Positions 33,017-41,563 of a stretch of DNA of 64,000 bases are shown here, one piece after another. This DNA comes from JABMMZ01 sp040403495 (GTDB lineage: Bacteria > Bacteroidota > Bacteroidia > NS11-12g > UBA955), in contig JBBAKM010000003.1 in the NCBI GenBank assembly GCA_040403495.1, forward strand, positions 124,001 through 188,000, read 5' to 3'. The notes under the pieces are model-generated. The model was not told the origin of the DNA. It did no database searches and saw only the letters and a list, made by a program, of their open reading frames with translations. A program made the position numbers and the translations under genes. Positions within the stretch are counted from its first letter, which is position 1, and every line of letters starts with the position of its first letter.

Positions 33017-35515
33017 TTAAAAATTTGCAACAAGCCTCACATTCAACAACCTTCCCGTTAAATAATTGGGAACCCCTAAGGTATTGTTATTAAAATCCTT
33101 AACCCAAATGTAAGAGATGACATTGTTTATTTGCAAAAGATTATAAACATCAACTCCTACCCATAATTTTTCAATATTTTTGGGTTTTAACTTGGTGCAC
33201 TTTCCGCCAATAATCACCTTACTGAATCCTATGTCCACTCTTCTGTATGGTGGAATTCGGTATGCTTCGGTATATCGTGCACTTCCTCCCAAATAATAAG
33301 GCAAACTTGACCCAAAATTGAGCATTAGATGCATTCTGTAATCGGGATTAGTTTTCAATTCGTCTTCAAACATTACGGAAGCACTTACCCTTCGGTCTGT
33401 TGGTCGGCGCAGTGTTGCACTTTCGGTAATAACGCTATCCTGATTCATGTATCTGATTATTTCATCTGTTTTAAGAATACTAAGCGTAAACCAGTTTTCG
33501 AGTCCTTTGATAAATTGCCCGTTGATTCTAGCATCAATACCTGTGGCATAACCACGGGCCGTGTTATCGCCGTAATATCTAATTCTGACATTGTCCAAAA
33601 CATAGGGAACCATGTAATCCAAATGTTTGTAATACCCTTCGGCAAAAAACTTAAAGGGTCGTCCAAATTTTTTAAATCCAAATTCAATTCCTGCCACAGA
33701 GTGAATACTTCTTTGTGCCTTTAGATTGGTATTTACCAAACCATTAAACTGACGCATTTCACGGTAAAAAGGCGCTTGGTAATAATAACCAAAAGCCGCT
33801 TTAAGCAAAATATTTTTCTTATAAATGACTGTATCTTTACTACTTTCAGATTGCTTAGCATTATAAGGTTTATTAGGCTCAAAATAGAACTGAACACGTG
33901 GCGAAAACAGCGATTGTTCATTTAAACTAGAATACAAAAAGCGACCTCCACCTACTACAGACCACTGATTGTACTTACCAAAGCCTTGATGAAATTGTGT
34001 AAATGCAGAATATCTATCGTTTGTAATACTTGTTCTAGAGGCTATGTATTCCACTAATTTCACTTCAGTTAATGAAGCAGTAAAAGGATTGATATTGTAG
34101 CCACTTGAGTCGTTGTAGCGCCATTCTTTAAAACGATCTTGGATAATTTCTTTTTGGTATTTTACACCCCACAACCATTTGGCATTGTGACTAAATAATT
34201 TAAGTTTTTTGGTGCCTTGTAAACTTGCATTTATAACGCTAAAATTGAGGTCATTTCGGGCGTGATTGATAAAATAACCAAGGCCTAACAAATTTCTTAC
34301 AGTACCGAAACCAGAGGAACCAATGTTATTATTTACATCATAAATTTCATAAGCCCCTTGAATATCAAAATGTTCTTTTTCCGAAGAAGTATAGGCAGAA
34401 ACGATGAATTTAATTTCATTTCTGTATTTGTTTTTAACCAAAGACAAAGCCCCCATTACACTGTTATAATCTACTATTTCCTGACCATCTAATACGATTC
34501 TTAGACGGAGTGCACTTTGTAACGTTCCGAAGGACGTTTCTTGAAATTCGGGTTCAAATCTGAAACGATTTTGGGCATAGTTAACCAAAAACTCCAAACG
34601 TGTAAATCGGTTGAAATGATAAGTCATTAGCGATTGTAAGTCACCAAATCTGGACAAGTACAAGCCTTGAGCATCCAAAGAGTTCAACACATTTTTATTG
34701 GCTCTGTATCGTCCACCTATAAGAAAAGATGCTCTTATTGAATCCTTGCTACCTACTTTTTTCTTGGCTTTTAATATGCCTTCCGTATAAAAAGAAGACC
34801 CTAAAATTCCTACTTGGAAACCCGAGGCAAACTTAGTTGGAGAGCGATAACCGACATCAAGCACAGAAGAAAGTTTATCACCATATTTAGCTTCGAAACC
34901 ACCGGCAGAAAAAACCAAATTATTGACCATATCAGGGTTCACAAAACTTAAACCCTCTTGTTGACCGCTTCTAACCAATTGTGGTCGATATACCTCTATA
35001 TCGTTGACATAGATTAAATTTTCATCATAACTACCTCCCCTTACGTTGTATTGTGAGCTCAATTCGTTTCCTGAGGATACACCAGGCAAAGATTTTACAT
35101 AATCCAAAAAATCACCCGTAATGCTTGGACGCGAATCCATGGGTTTTATGATTAAAATAGTACCATTTACCTCCTCTTTTCTGACCGATTTGGTAAACCC
35201 ACTGATTTCGACTGTATCAGAACCCATTACAATATTCAGTTCGAAATTTTCATCAGAATACAGTTTTGGAATGTTACTAAGTTTGTCATTGTATCCCATT
35301 AATTCAAACTTGAGTGTGTTTTTCTTACCCAATTGATAGGAAATTTTATAGGCTCCAGAGCTGTCAGAAAAAACAACCGACTGACTGCTTAAATTAGTGA
35401 TTTTTACACCAGATAATTTTTGATTTCTTGCATTATAAACTTTGCCAAAAATGGTAGATTGGGCATTGCTAGTGATGGCAAAAAACAAAAAAATATTAAT
35501 TATCCAGAGTTTCAA
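33017..35515 (-). CDS. TonB-dependent outer-membrane receptor with carboxypeptidase-like N-terminal domain
   Basis: 832 residues. Signal peptide 1-18 (ends TSNA). Residues about 20-95 form a CarboxypepD_reg-like beta-sandwich (IFGKVYNARNQKLSGVKI, YKISYQLGKK). The plug follows at about 115-230 (PGVSSGNELSSQYNVRGGSYDENLIYVNDIEVYRP) and includes the RGG motif. The rest is a 22-strand type barrel with alternating residues, ending in Phe (VRLVANF). It imports an unidentified ligand with TonB energy. No SusD partner is next to it, so it is not a typical polysaccharide-utilisation pair. It lies 30 bp after rpe. Confidence 0.92.
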   Translation of the reverse strand: MKLWIINIFLFFAITSNAQSTIFGKVYNARNQKLSGVKITNLSSQSVVFSDSSGAYKISYQLGKKNTLKFELMGYNDKLSNIPKLYSDENFELNIVMGSDTVEISGFTKSVRKEEVNGTILIIKPMDSRPSITGDFLDYVKSLPGVSSGNELSSQYNVRGGSYDENLIYVNDIEVYRPQLVRSGQQEGLSFVNPDMVNNLVFSAGGFEAKYGDKLSSVLDVGYRSPTKFASGFQVGILGSSFYTEGILKAKKKVGSKDSIRASFLIGGRYRANKNVLNSLDAQGLYLSRFGDLQSLMTYHFNRFTRLEFLVNYAQNRFRFEPEFQETSFGTLQSALRLRIVLDGQEIVDYNSVMGALSLVKNKYRNEIKFIVSAYTSSEKEHFDIQGAYEIYDVNNNIGSSGFGTVRNLLGLGYFINHARNDLNFSVINASLQGTKKLKLFSHNAKWLWGVKYQKEIIQDRFKEWRYNDSSGYNINPFTASLTEVKLVEYIASRTSITNDRYSAFTQFHQGFGKYNQWSVVGGGRFLYSSLNEQSLFSPRVQFYFEPNKPYNAKQSESSKDTVIYKKNILLKAAFGYYYQAPFYREMRQFNGLVNTNLKAQRSIHSVAGIEFGFKKFGRPFKFFAEGYYKHLDYMVPYVLDNVRIRYYGDNTARGYATGIDARINGQFIKGLENWFTLSILKTDEIIRYMNQDSVITESATLRRPTDRRVSASVMFEDELKTNPDYRMHLMLNFGSSLPYYLGGSARYTEAYRIPPYRRVDIGFSKVIIGGKCTKLKPKNIEKLWVGVDVYNLLQINNVISYIWVKDFNNNTLGVPNYLTGRLLNVRLVANF

Positions 35516-35545
35516 AGGTATGCTTTTAACGAAGGTAATTACAAA

Positions 35546-36193
35546 TTATTGTTTGATAGACGAAATAGTGACACTTGGATTTTCGGAGTTAAAAACAGTA
35601 TTACCTGCAACCAAAACTGTGGCACCTGCGGCTATCAATTGTTTGTAATTTTGTAACGTTACACCACCATCAATTTCTATTTCAAAATTTAGGTTATGTT
35701 GACGTTTCATTTCATTTAATTTCTCAATTTTACGGTAAGTATTTTGAATAAAAGACTGACCACCAAAACCAGGATTTACACTCATTAAACACACCAAATC
35801 AATATCCCCTAATACATCTTCCAATTGTTGAATACTGGTGTGTGGATTAATAGCCACTCCCGCTTTCATTCCTGCTTGTTTAATTGCCTGAATACTTCTG
35901 TGCAGATGAGGACAAGCTTCGATATGAACAGACAATAAATGGGTACCATAGTCAGCAAATCGGGTAATATAACGGTCGGGCTCCACTATCATTAAATGCA
36001 CATCTAGAGGTTTTGTAGCATGTTTTTGAAGCGATGCCATAACAGGAAAACCAAATGAAATATTGGGCACAAACACACCATCCATAATGTCCACATGAAA
36101 CCAATCAGCTTCACTTTGGTTAATCATTTCAATATCTCTTTGAAGGTTGGCAAAGTCGGCAGACAATATACTTGGCGCTATTTTGTGAGTCAT
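35546..36193 (-). CDS. rpe: Ribulose-phosphate 3-epimerase
   Basis: 215-residue TIM-barrel enzyme interconverting ribulose 5-phosphate and xylulose 5-phosphate in the pentose phosphate pathway. Motifs: IAPSILSADFANL (5-17), HVDIMDGVFVPNISFG (33-48), LDVHLMI (63-69), MSVNPGFGGQSFI (about 137-149), and EIDGGVTLQN (about 172-181). All metal- and phosphate-binding segments are present. It is the first gene of a minus-strand run. Confidence 0.96.
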   Translation of the reverse strand: MTHKIAPSILSADFANLQRDIEMINQSEADWFHVDIMDGVFVPNISFGFPVMASLQKHATKPLDVHLMIVEPDRYITRFADYGTHLLSVHIEACPHLHRSIQAIKQAGMKAGVAINPHTSIQQLEDVLGDIDLVCLMSVNPGFGGQSFIQNTYRKIEKLNEMKRQHNLNFEIEIDGGVTLQNYKQLIAAGATVLVAGNTVFNSENPSVTISSIKQ

Positions 36194-36330
36194 GCTGCGA
36201 ATTTAATAGTAATTTTACGAATCCCAAAACAATCAGCTCAGATTACCTTGTTCACCTAATGAAATCAAAATTTAGACTGTTCAATATCTAGGTAAATCAA
36301 AACAAAGTTTAAATTGTTATTATTCGAACT

Positions 36331-36338
36331 TATATTTG
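36331..36338 (+). promoter_or_regulatory. -7 element TATATTTG for the M28 peptidase gene
   Basis: Matches TAnnTTTG and ends 5 nt before the ATG at 36344 (17 nt before the ATG at 36356). It excludes the upstream in-frame start near 36314. Confidence 0.55.
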
Positions 36339-36343
36339 CAACT

Positions 36344-38047
36344 ATGTATCAAAACATGCGTTATTTAACTTTATTATTGGCAACCTTTGGCTCTACTGCT
36401 TTATTCTCTCAGAAAAAAGAAACAGTAGTTTCGCAAATAAAATCAGATATTACCTACTTGGCATCCGACCAACTTGAAGGCAGATTGACTGGTTCAAGCG
36501 GTGAATTGAAATCCTCTTTGTTTATTGCAGACGAATTCAAAAAAAACAAACTTGCACCTAAAGGAGATTCAGGTTTGTTCTTTCAAAACTTCTCTATCAT
36601 TCAACTGAGATTAAACACCAATACTGTCTCCATGACTATCAGAGACAACAAGGAATTGATTCTTGGATTACGTCCACAAACAGGTGATTTTTACCCTTTG
36701 TCATACAGTTGCAATGCTGATAGTTTGTTCGACCACCCTGTGGTACAAGCAGGATATGGAATTGTGGCGCCTCAGTTAAAACACAACGATTACTTGGACA
36801 GCAACAACATGAAGGGTAAAGTATTTATTATAAAATTGGGCAGCCCTAAATCGGGCCAAGCACACTCAGAATACAGTCCTTATGAAAGTTTATCTTACAA
36901 AGTAAATACTGCCATTAAGTATGGTGCAAGAGCTATAATATTTGTTCAAGCGGATACACTTGCCAAAAAACCTTCAGGATTACTTGACAGAAATATTAAG
37001 CCCGGACCAATTCCTGTAGTATTTGCTAATAAATTCACCCATCTCTTTTTAGATGGAAAAACAGTTAGTTTCCATGTTAAAATAGCTCAACTTAATGCCA
37101 CTGCGCACAATGTTGTTGGTTTTATGAATAACAAAAAAGCTAAAACTATTGTTATTGGCGCTCACCAAGACCACTTGGGTTACAATGAATATGGCGGAAG
37201 TAGAGATCCTCAAAGCGGAAAAATTCACAACGGTGCTGATGACAATGCAAGTGGAGTTGCTATGATGTTGCAGTTGATGCGCAAAATCAAAAAAACTAAA
37301 AAACTAAAAAAATTCAACTACTTATTTATTGCCTTTAGTGGTGAGGAGCAAGGATTATTGGGATCGAATCACTTTGTAAATAATCCAACTGTTGCACTTA
37401 AAGACATTCACTGTATGTTGAACTTTGATATGGTGGGCCGATTGGATTCTAACAAAAAAACATTGATGATTTACGGTATTGGAACTGCCCCTGAGTTGAA
37501 CAATGCTATTATCAGCATCAAAACAGATACGACTCAAATAAAAATCAAAACATCTGAATCGGGAACAGGAAGTTCCGACCACACTAGTTTTTATTACAAA
37601 AACATCCCTGTATTGCATTACTTTACTGGACAGCACCACGACTATCATAAGCCAAGTGATGACGAACATTTAATTAACTACGATGGTATGTTTATGGTAT
37701 ACGACATCACTTTAAATACATTGTTAAACATCAGAAAACACAAACAACTTACCTTTACCCCAACTAAGGCCGAGGAAAGCAAACGCATGTCATTCAAGGT
37801 AAAATTGGGCATTATGCCAGATTATGCTTTTGATGGATTAGGCGTAAAAGCAGATGGAGTAAACATGGGAGGGGTTGCTCAAATTGCTGGTATGAAAGCC
37901 AATGACATTATTATCAAACTTGGAGACTATGAAATAAATTCGATGGGAGATTATATGAGTGCCTTAGCATCTTTCGACAAAGGTGATAAAGTTATAGCTA
38001 CCGTAAAAAGAGGCACTGAAACCATTCAATTAAACATTCAATTTTAA
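36344..38047 (+). CDS. Exported M28 zinc peptidase with PA-like insert and PDZ domain
   Basis: About 567 residues. The N-terminus contains the signal peptide MRYLTLLLATFGSTALFS. The start could be 36344 or 36356; the -7 element at 36331-36338 rules out anything earlier and slightly favours 36356. A PA-type insert lies at about 120-240. The M28 catalytic core has the ligands HQDHLG, HNGADDNASG, FSGEEQGLLGS, FDMVGRLD and HHDYH. The C-terminal 90 residues form a PDZ domain (LGIMPDYAF, AQIAGMKANDIIIKLGDY). It is probably an aminopeptidase of the periplasm or cell surface. Only 1 bp separates it from metF. Confidence 0.93.
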   Translation: MYQNMRYLTLLLATFGSTALFSQKKETVVSQIKSDITYLASDQLEGRLTGSSGELKSSLFIADEFKKNKLAPKGDSGLFFQNFSIIQLRLNTNTVSMTIRDNKELILGLRPQTGDFYPLSYSCNADSLFDHPVVQAGYGIVAPQLKHNDYLDSNNMKGKVFIIKLGSPKSGQAHSEYSPYESLSYKVNTAIKYGARAIIFVQADTLAKKPSGLLDRNIKPGPIPVVFANKFTHLFLDGKTVSFHVKIAQLNATAHNVVGFMNNKKAKTIVIGAHQDHLGYNEYGGSRDPQSGKIHNGADDNASGVAMMLQLMRKIKKTKKLKKFNYLFIAFSGEEQGLLGSNHFVNNPTVALKDIHCMLNFDMVGRLDSNKKTLMIYGIGTAPELNNAIISIKTDTTQIKIKTSESGTGSSDHTSFYYKNIPVLHYFTGQHHDYHKPSDDEHLINYDGMFMVYDITLNTLLNIRKHKQLTFTPTKAEESKRMSFKVKLGIMPDYAFDGLGVKADGVNMGGVAQIAGMKANDIIIKLGDYEINSMGDYMSALASFDKGDKVIATVKRGTETIQLNIQF

Positions 38048-38048
38048 C

Positions 38049-39002
38049 ATGAAAATTATTGATCACATTAAACAGGCCGAAAAGACCTTATTTTCGTTTG
38101 AAATTCTTCCTCCTTTAAAAGGGGACAGCATAGACAGTATCTACAAAGGAATAGATCCATTAATGGAATTTAAACCATCATTTATTGATGTTACCTACCA
38201 CCGCGAAGATTATGTTGAAAAAAAGAGACCCGATGGTTCATTTACCAAAGTTTCAACCAAAAAAAGGCCGGGTACAGTTGCTATTTGTGCTGCGGTAATG
38301 CATAAGTATAAAATAGACACCGTTCCACACATTATTTGTGGTGGTTTTACCAAAGAAGACACCGAAAATGCACTGATTGATTTAAACTTTTTGGGAATCG
38401 ACAATGTGTTGGCACTGAGAGGTGATAATGCCAAAAATGAAAATGTATTTAGTCCCGAAAATGCAGGAAATTCAAACTCCCTCGACTTAATTCATCAAAT
38501 TAAAAACATGAATAACGGCATTTATATCGACGAGGAATTAACCAATGCCAATGTTACTAATTTTTGTATAGGTGCGGCAGGATATCCTGAAAAACACCAC
38601 GATGCTCCTAACATGAAAACAGATTTAAAATTTCTGAAAAGGAAAATTGAAACTGGTGCAGAATTTATCGTTACTCAAATGTTTTTTGACAATCAAAAAT
38701 ACTTTGATTTTGTGAAAAAATGCAGAGAAAACGACATCCATGTTCCTATCATTCCAGGGATAAAACCACTAACGACCAAAAACCAATTGCAATTGCTGCC
38801 TAAATTGTTCCATATCGACTTGCCAGATGCTTTAACAGATGAAGTAGAACAAGCCAAAAACAATGAAGATGTAAAGAAAATAGGCATAGAATGGTGTATT
38901 CAACAATGCAAAGAATTGATAGATGCCAAAGTCCCTGTATTACATTTTTATACCATGGGAAAAAGCGATGCTACGAAACTGATTTGTTCTAAAATATTTT
39001 AA
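38049..39002 (+). CDS. metF: 5,10-methylenetetrahydrofolate reductase
   Basis: 317-residue FAD-dependent TIM-barrel enzyme that reduces methylenetetrahydrofolate to 5-methyltetrahydrofolate for methionine synthesis. Conserved features: FSFEILPPLKGDS (16-28, with the catalytic Glu), DVTYHRED (about 48-55), HIICGGFTKED (about 95-105), LALRGDN (about 119-125), FCIGAAGYPEKH (about 171-182), and ETGAEFIVTQMFFD (about 201-214). It directly follows the M28 peptidase gene and is followed by rsgA after 7 bp, so the three are probably one transcript. Confidence 0.96.
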   Translation: MKIIDHIKQAEKTLFSFEILPPLKGDSIDSIYKGIDPLMEFKPSFIDVTYHREDYVEKKRPDGSFTKVSTKKRPGTVAICAAVMHKYKIDTVPHIICGGFTKEDTENALIDLNFLGIDNVLALRGDNAKNENVFSPENAGNSNSLDLIHQIKNMNNGIYIDEELTNANVTNFCIGAAGYPEKHHDAPNMKTDLKFLKRKIETGAEFIVTQMFFDNQKYFDFVKKCRENDIHVPIIPGIKPLTTKNQLQLLPKLFHIDLPDALTDEVEQAKNNEDVKKIGIEWCIQQCKELIDAKVPVLHFYTMGKSDATKLICSKIF

Positions 39003-39009
39003 AATTACT

Positions 39010-39942
39010 TTGAAAGGACTTGTTATAAAATCGACTGGTAGTTGGTATAATCTTAAAACCGAAGACAACTCGTTTTTAAAAGCAAGAATAAAAGGTAAAA
39101 TTAGATTAAAAGATTTACAAGTCACTAACCCTGTTGCCGTTGGCGATACCATAGAGTACGAATTGGAAAGCGGAGGTGATGAAACCTATGGCGTCATTAC
39201 GGATGTACACAAGCGCCACAACTACATGATAAGAAAAAGCAATAAGCTGAGCAAGCAAGGTCAGATTATTGCCTCAAACATAGACATGGTGTTATTGATA
39301 GTTACCATCAGCCAACCTAAAACATCACTGGGATTTATTGACCGTTTTTTGGTTATGGCAGGGGCTTTTCACATTCCCGTTGTGTTGGTTTTCAATAAAT
39401 ACGACTTATATACCGATGAGGAAATAGCCTATTATCATTTTCTGAAAAATCTATATGAAACAATAGGATATCGCTGTGTGGCTTGTTCATCACAAATGGA
39501 TTCCCTACAACCCCAGCATGTATTACTCGATATAATAAAAGACAAAACCGTATTACTAAGTGGTCATTCGGGTGTTGGTAAATCCACAATATTGAATCAA
39601 TTAATTCCGGAGGCCTTTCAAAAAACCGACATTATCAGTGTAATGCACTCCCGCGGGAAACACACGACTACTTTTGCAGAACTATTTTTTGTAAACGACA
39701 ATACTGCTATCATTGACACACCTGGTGTAAGAGATTTTGGCATTATAGACATAGAAAAAACAGAAATTGGGCATTATTTTCCTGAAATTCGAGAATACAT
39801 GAAAAAGTGCAAATTCAACAATTGTATTCATTTAAACGAGCCAGAATGCGCCGTAATAAAAGCAGTAGAAGAAAAACAAATATCAGCTAGCCGGTATTAC
39901 AATTACCTGAGTATCTTGGAGAATAATGATGTTTTTAATTAA
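39010..39942 (+). CDS. rsgA: Ribosome small-subunit GTPase A
   Basis: 310-residue circularly permuted GTPase that helps late maturation of the 30S subunit. An OB-fold occupies residues 1-70. The G motifs appear in permuted order: G4 FNKYD (128-132), G1 GHSGVGKS (185-192), G3 DTPGV (236-240). The C-terminal zinc site is Cys267, Cys272, His274, Cys280. The start is TTG at 39010: MKGLVIKSTGSWY is the family's normal N-terminus and no ATG is available. It follows metF by 7 bp. Confidence 0.96.
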   Translation: MKGLVIKSTGSWYNLKTEDNSFLKARIKGKIRLKDLQVTNPVAVGDTIEYELESGGDETYGVITDVHKRHNYMIRKSNKLSKQGQIIASNIDMVLLIVTISQPKTSLGFIDRFLVMAGAFHIPVVLVFNKYDLYTDEEIAYYHFLKNLYETIGYRCVACSSQMDSLQPQHVLLDIIKDKTVLLSGHSGVGKSTILNQLIPEAFQKTDIISVMHSRGKHTTTFAELFFVNDNTAIIDTPGVRDFGIIDIEKTEIGHYFPEIREYMKKCKFNNCIHLNEPECAVIKAVEEKQISASRYYNYLSILENNDVFN

Positions 39943-39963
39943 AGATATTTAAGTCAGCCAATA

Positions 39964-40095
39964 CTAAAAACCGCAGTTGCAGTTTTTCTTTTGTTTGCCA
40001 CTTCCCATTCCTTTACTTCCGCCGCACGACTCCATGCCTACTAGAAAAATAAATGCTAAAAGAAATAAACCGATGACTTTTTGATAATTTCGCAT
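39964..40095 (-). CDS. Small lipoprotein (43 aa) with Cys-rich tail
   Basis: ATG at 40095-40093, stop at 39966-39964. The product begins MRNYQKVIGLFLLAFIFLVG, a positively charged start and a hydrophobic core. MESC follows with a lipobox-like position for Cys24, then GGSKGMGSGKQ and the terminus KKNCNCGF. It therefore looks like a tiny outer- or inner-membrane lipoprotein with a CNC metal-binding-like tail. It lies alone between rsgA and the DedA gene, opposite in strand, with a weak -7-like TATTTTCG (40113-40106) 10 nt upstream. Small Cys-rich lipoproteins of this form occur in Bacteroidota but have no known role. Confidence 0.6.
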   Translation of the reverse strand: MRNYQKVIGLFLLAFIFLVGMESCGGSKGMGSGKQKKNCNCGF

Positions 40096-40135
40096 AATTA
40101 GTCAACGAAAATAAGTATATTTTGTTATACTTCAT

Positions 40136-40143
40136 TACTTTTG
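40136..40143 (+). promoter_or_regulatory. -7 element TACTTTTG for the DedA gene
   Basis: Matches TAnnTTTG and ends 4 nt before the ATG at 40148, implying a leaderless or nearly leaderless mRNA. Confidence 0.5.
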
Positions 40144-40147
40144 CGCC

Positions 40148-40822
40148 ATGGAAATAATTAAAAGTGGCTTGGACATTTTGCTACACCTCAATCAATATTT
40201 AGAATTGTGGGTTTCGGAATATGGCACATGGATTTATGGTATTTTGTTTTTGATAATCTTTGTTGAAACAGGTTTTGTAATCATGCCACTTTTACCAGGC
40301 GATTCTCTTCTCTTTGCGGCAGGTGCATTGGCGGCTTCTCAAGGAGGAATTAATATTGCCATTCTTATTCCACTTCTTATAGTAGCGGCATTACTTGGCG
40401 ATAACACCAATTATTTTGTAGGGAAATACTTCGGGAACTTAATTAAAAGCAAACAAAAAATACTCTTTCTCAAACGTTCACATATTGAAAAAACAGAGGC
40501 TTATTATGCTAAATATGGCGGCAAAACCGTCATTATTGCTCGTTTTGTTCCTATTGTAAGAACTGTTGCCCCTTTTGTGGCAGGTGCAGGTTCCATGACT
40601 TACAAAAAATACATTGTAAATTGTGTTTTTGGAGCTATTCTATGGGTGGGTGGTGTAACGGTTCTAGGTTATTTAGCTGGCAATATCCCATTTGTTAAAA
40701 CCAATTTTGAAATCGTTATTTTTGCTATTATTGGCATTTCTGTTCTTCCTATCATTATAGAAGTTATTAGAGCAAAAATGAAGCATAAAAATAAAAGTTC
40801 GGAAATTATAGATTCAAAATAA
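40148..40822 (+). CDS. DedA-family inner membrane protein
   Basis: 224 residues with five to six membrane segments. Family motifs are present: ETGFVIMPLLPGDSLLFAAGALA (about 38-60), LGDNTNYFVGKYFG (about 82-95), and the conserved ARFVPIVRTVAPFVAGAGSMTYKKY (about 138-162) with essential Arg residues. DedA proteins act in membrane lipid (undecaprenyl phosphate or phospholipid) flipping and envelope homeostasis. The TAA stop and the ATG of aroE overlap by one base, giving translational coupling with aroE. Confidence 0.93.
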   Translation: MEIIKSGLDILLHLNQYLELWVSEYGTWIYGILFLIIFVETGFVIMPLLPGDSLLFAAGALAASQGGINIAILIPLLIVAALLGDNTNYFVGKYFGNLIKSKQKILFLKRSHIEKTEAYYAKYGGKTVIIARFVPIVRTVAPFVAGAGSMTYKKYIVNCVFGAILWVGGVTVLGYLAGNIPFVKTNFEIVIFAIIGISVLPIIIEVIRAKMKHKNKSSEIIDSK

Positions 40823-41562
40823 TGCCAAGTATTGGACTAATCGGCTATCCTTTAGAGCATTCTTTTTCACCGCAATATTTTGCCCAAAAATTTGAATCTT
40901 TACAGCTTAACGATTGGCAATACAAACTATTTCCCATTGCTTCTATTCATACACTGCCTGAAATCATCAGGGGAAATCCCGATTTAATAGGCCTTAACGT
41001 TACCATTCCTCACAAGCAATCAGTTATTCAATACTGTCAACAAATTGACGAAGAGGCCCTTCAAATAGGTGCTATAAATGGCTTAATCATCCAAAGAAAC
41101 CATAAGGACACTTTCCATCTTAAGGGCATTAATACGGATTGGATGGGATTTTACTTAAGTTTAAAAAATGCTATGCCTAACAGCCCACAAAGGGCCTTAA
41201 TTTGTGGCAATGGTGGCGCTTCTTTGGCGGTTCAATATGCCTTAAATAAACTTAATATCCCTTTTCAAATTGTTAGTAGAAATGGTTCATTTACTTATCA
41301 AAACCTTAGTTCTGAACTGTTTCAATCGTTCCAACTCATTATCAACACAACACCTATTGGCACACTAAATAACAGTGAAAGGATACTTACTTTGCCCTAC
41401 GAAGCAATAAATGCTGATATGTTTTTTTATGACCTTGTTTACAATCCTGAAATTACACCTACTATGGAATTATTCATGACACATGGGGCAAAGGCAAAAA
41501 ACGGATTAGAAATGTTGCATCTTCAAGCCGACTTGTTTTGGCAATCGCTCAACTCAAAATAA
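40822..41562 (+). CDS. aroE: Shikimate dehydrogenase
   Basis: 246-residue NADP-dependent enzyme reducing 3-dehydroshikimate to shikimate. Signature segments: GYPLEHSFSPQYF (7-19, shikimate binding Ser), NVTIPHKQSVI (about 58-68, catalytic Lys), INTDWMGF (about 105-112, catalytic Asp), the Rossmann loop CGNGGASLAVQYAL (about 131-144), and GLEMLHLQA near the C-terminus. It is coupled to the DedA gene and converges on the giant T9SS gene with a 1-bp gap. Confidence 0.95.
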   Translation: MPSIGLIGYPLEHSFSPQYFAQKFESLQLNDWQYKLFPIASIHTLPEIIRGNPDLIGLNVTIPHKQSVIQYCQQIDEEALQIGAINGLIIQRNHKDTFHLKGINTDWMGFYLSLKNAMPNSPQRALICGNGGASLAVQYALNKLNIPFQIVSRNGSFTYQNLSSELFQSFQLIINTTPIGTLNNSERILTLPYEAINADMFFYDLVYNPEITPTMELFMTHGAKAKNGLEMLHLQADLFWQSLNSK

Positions 41563-41563
41563 C

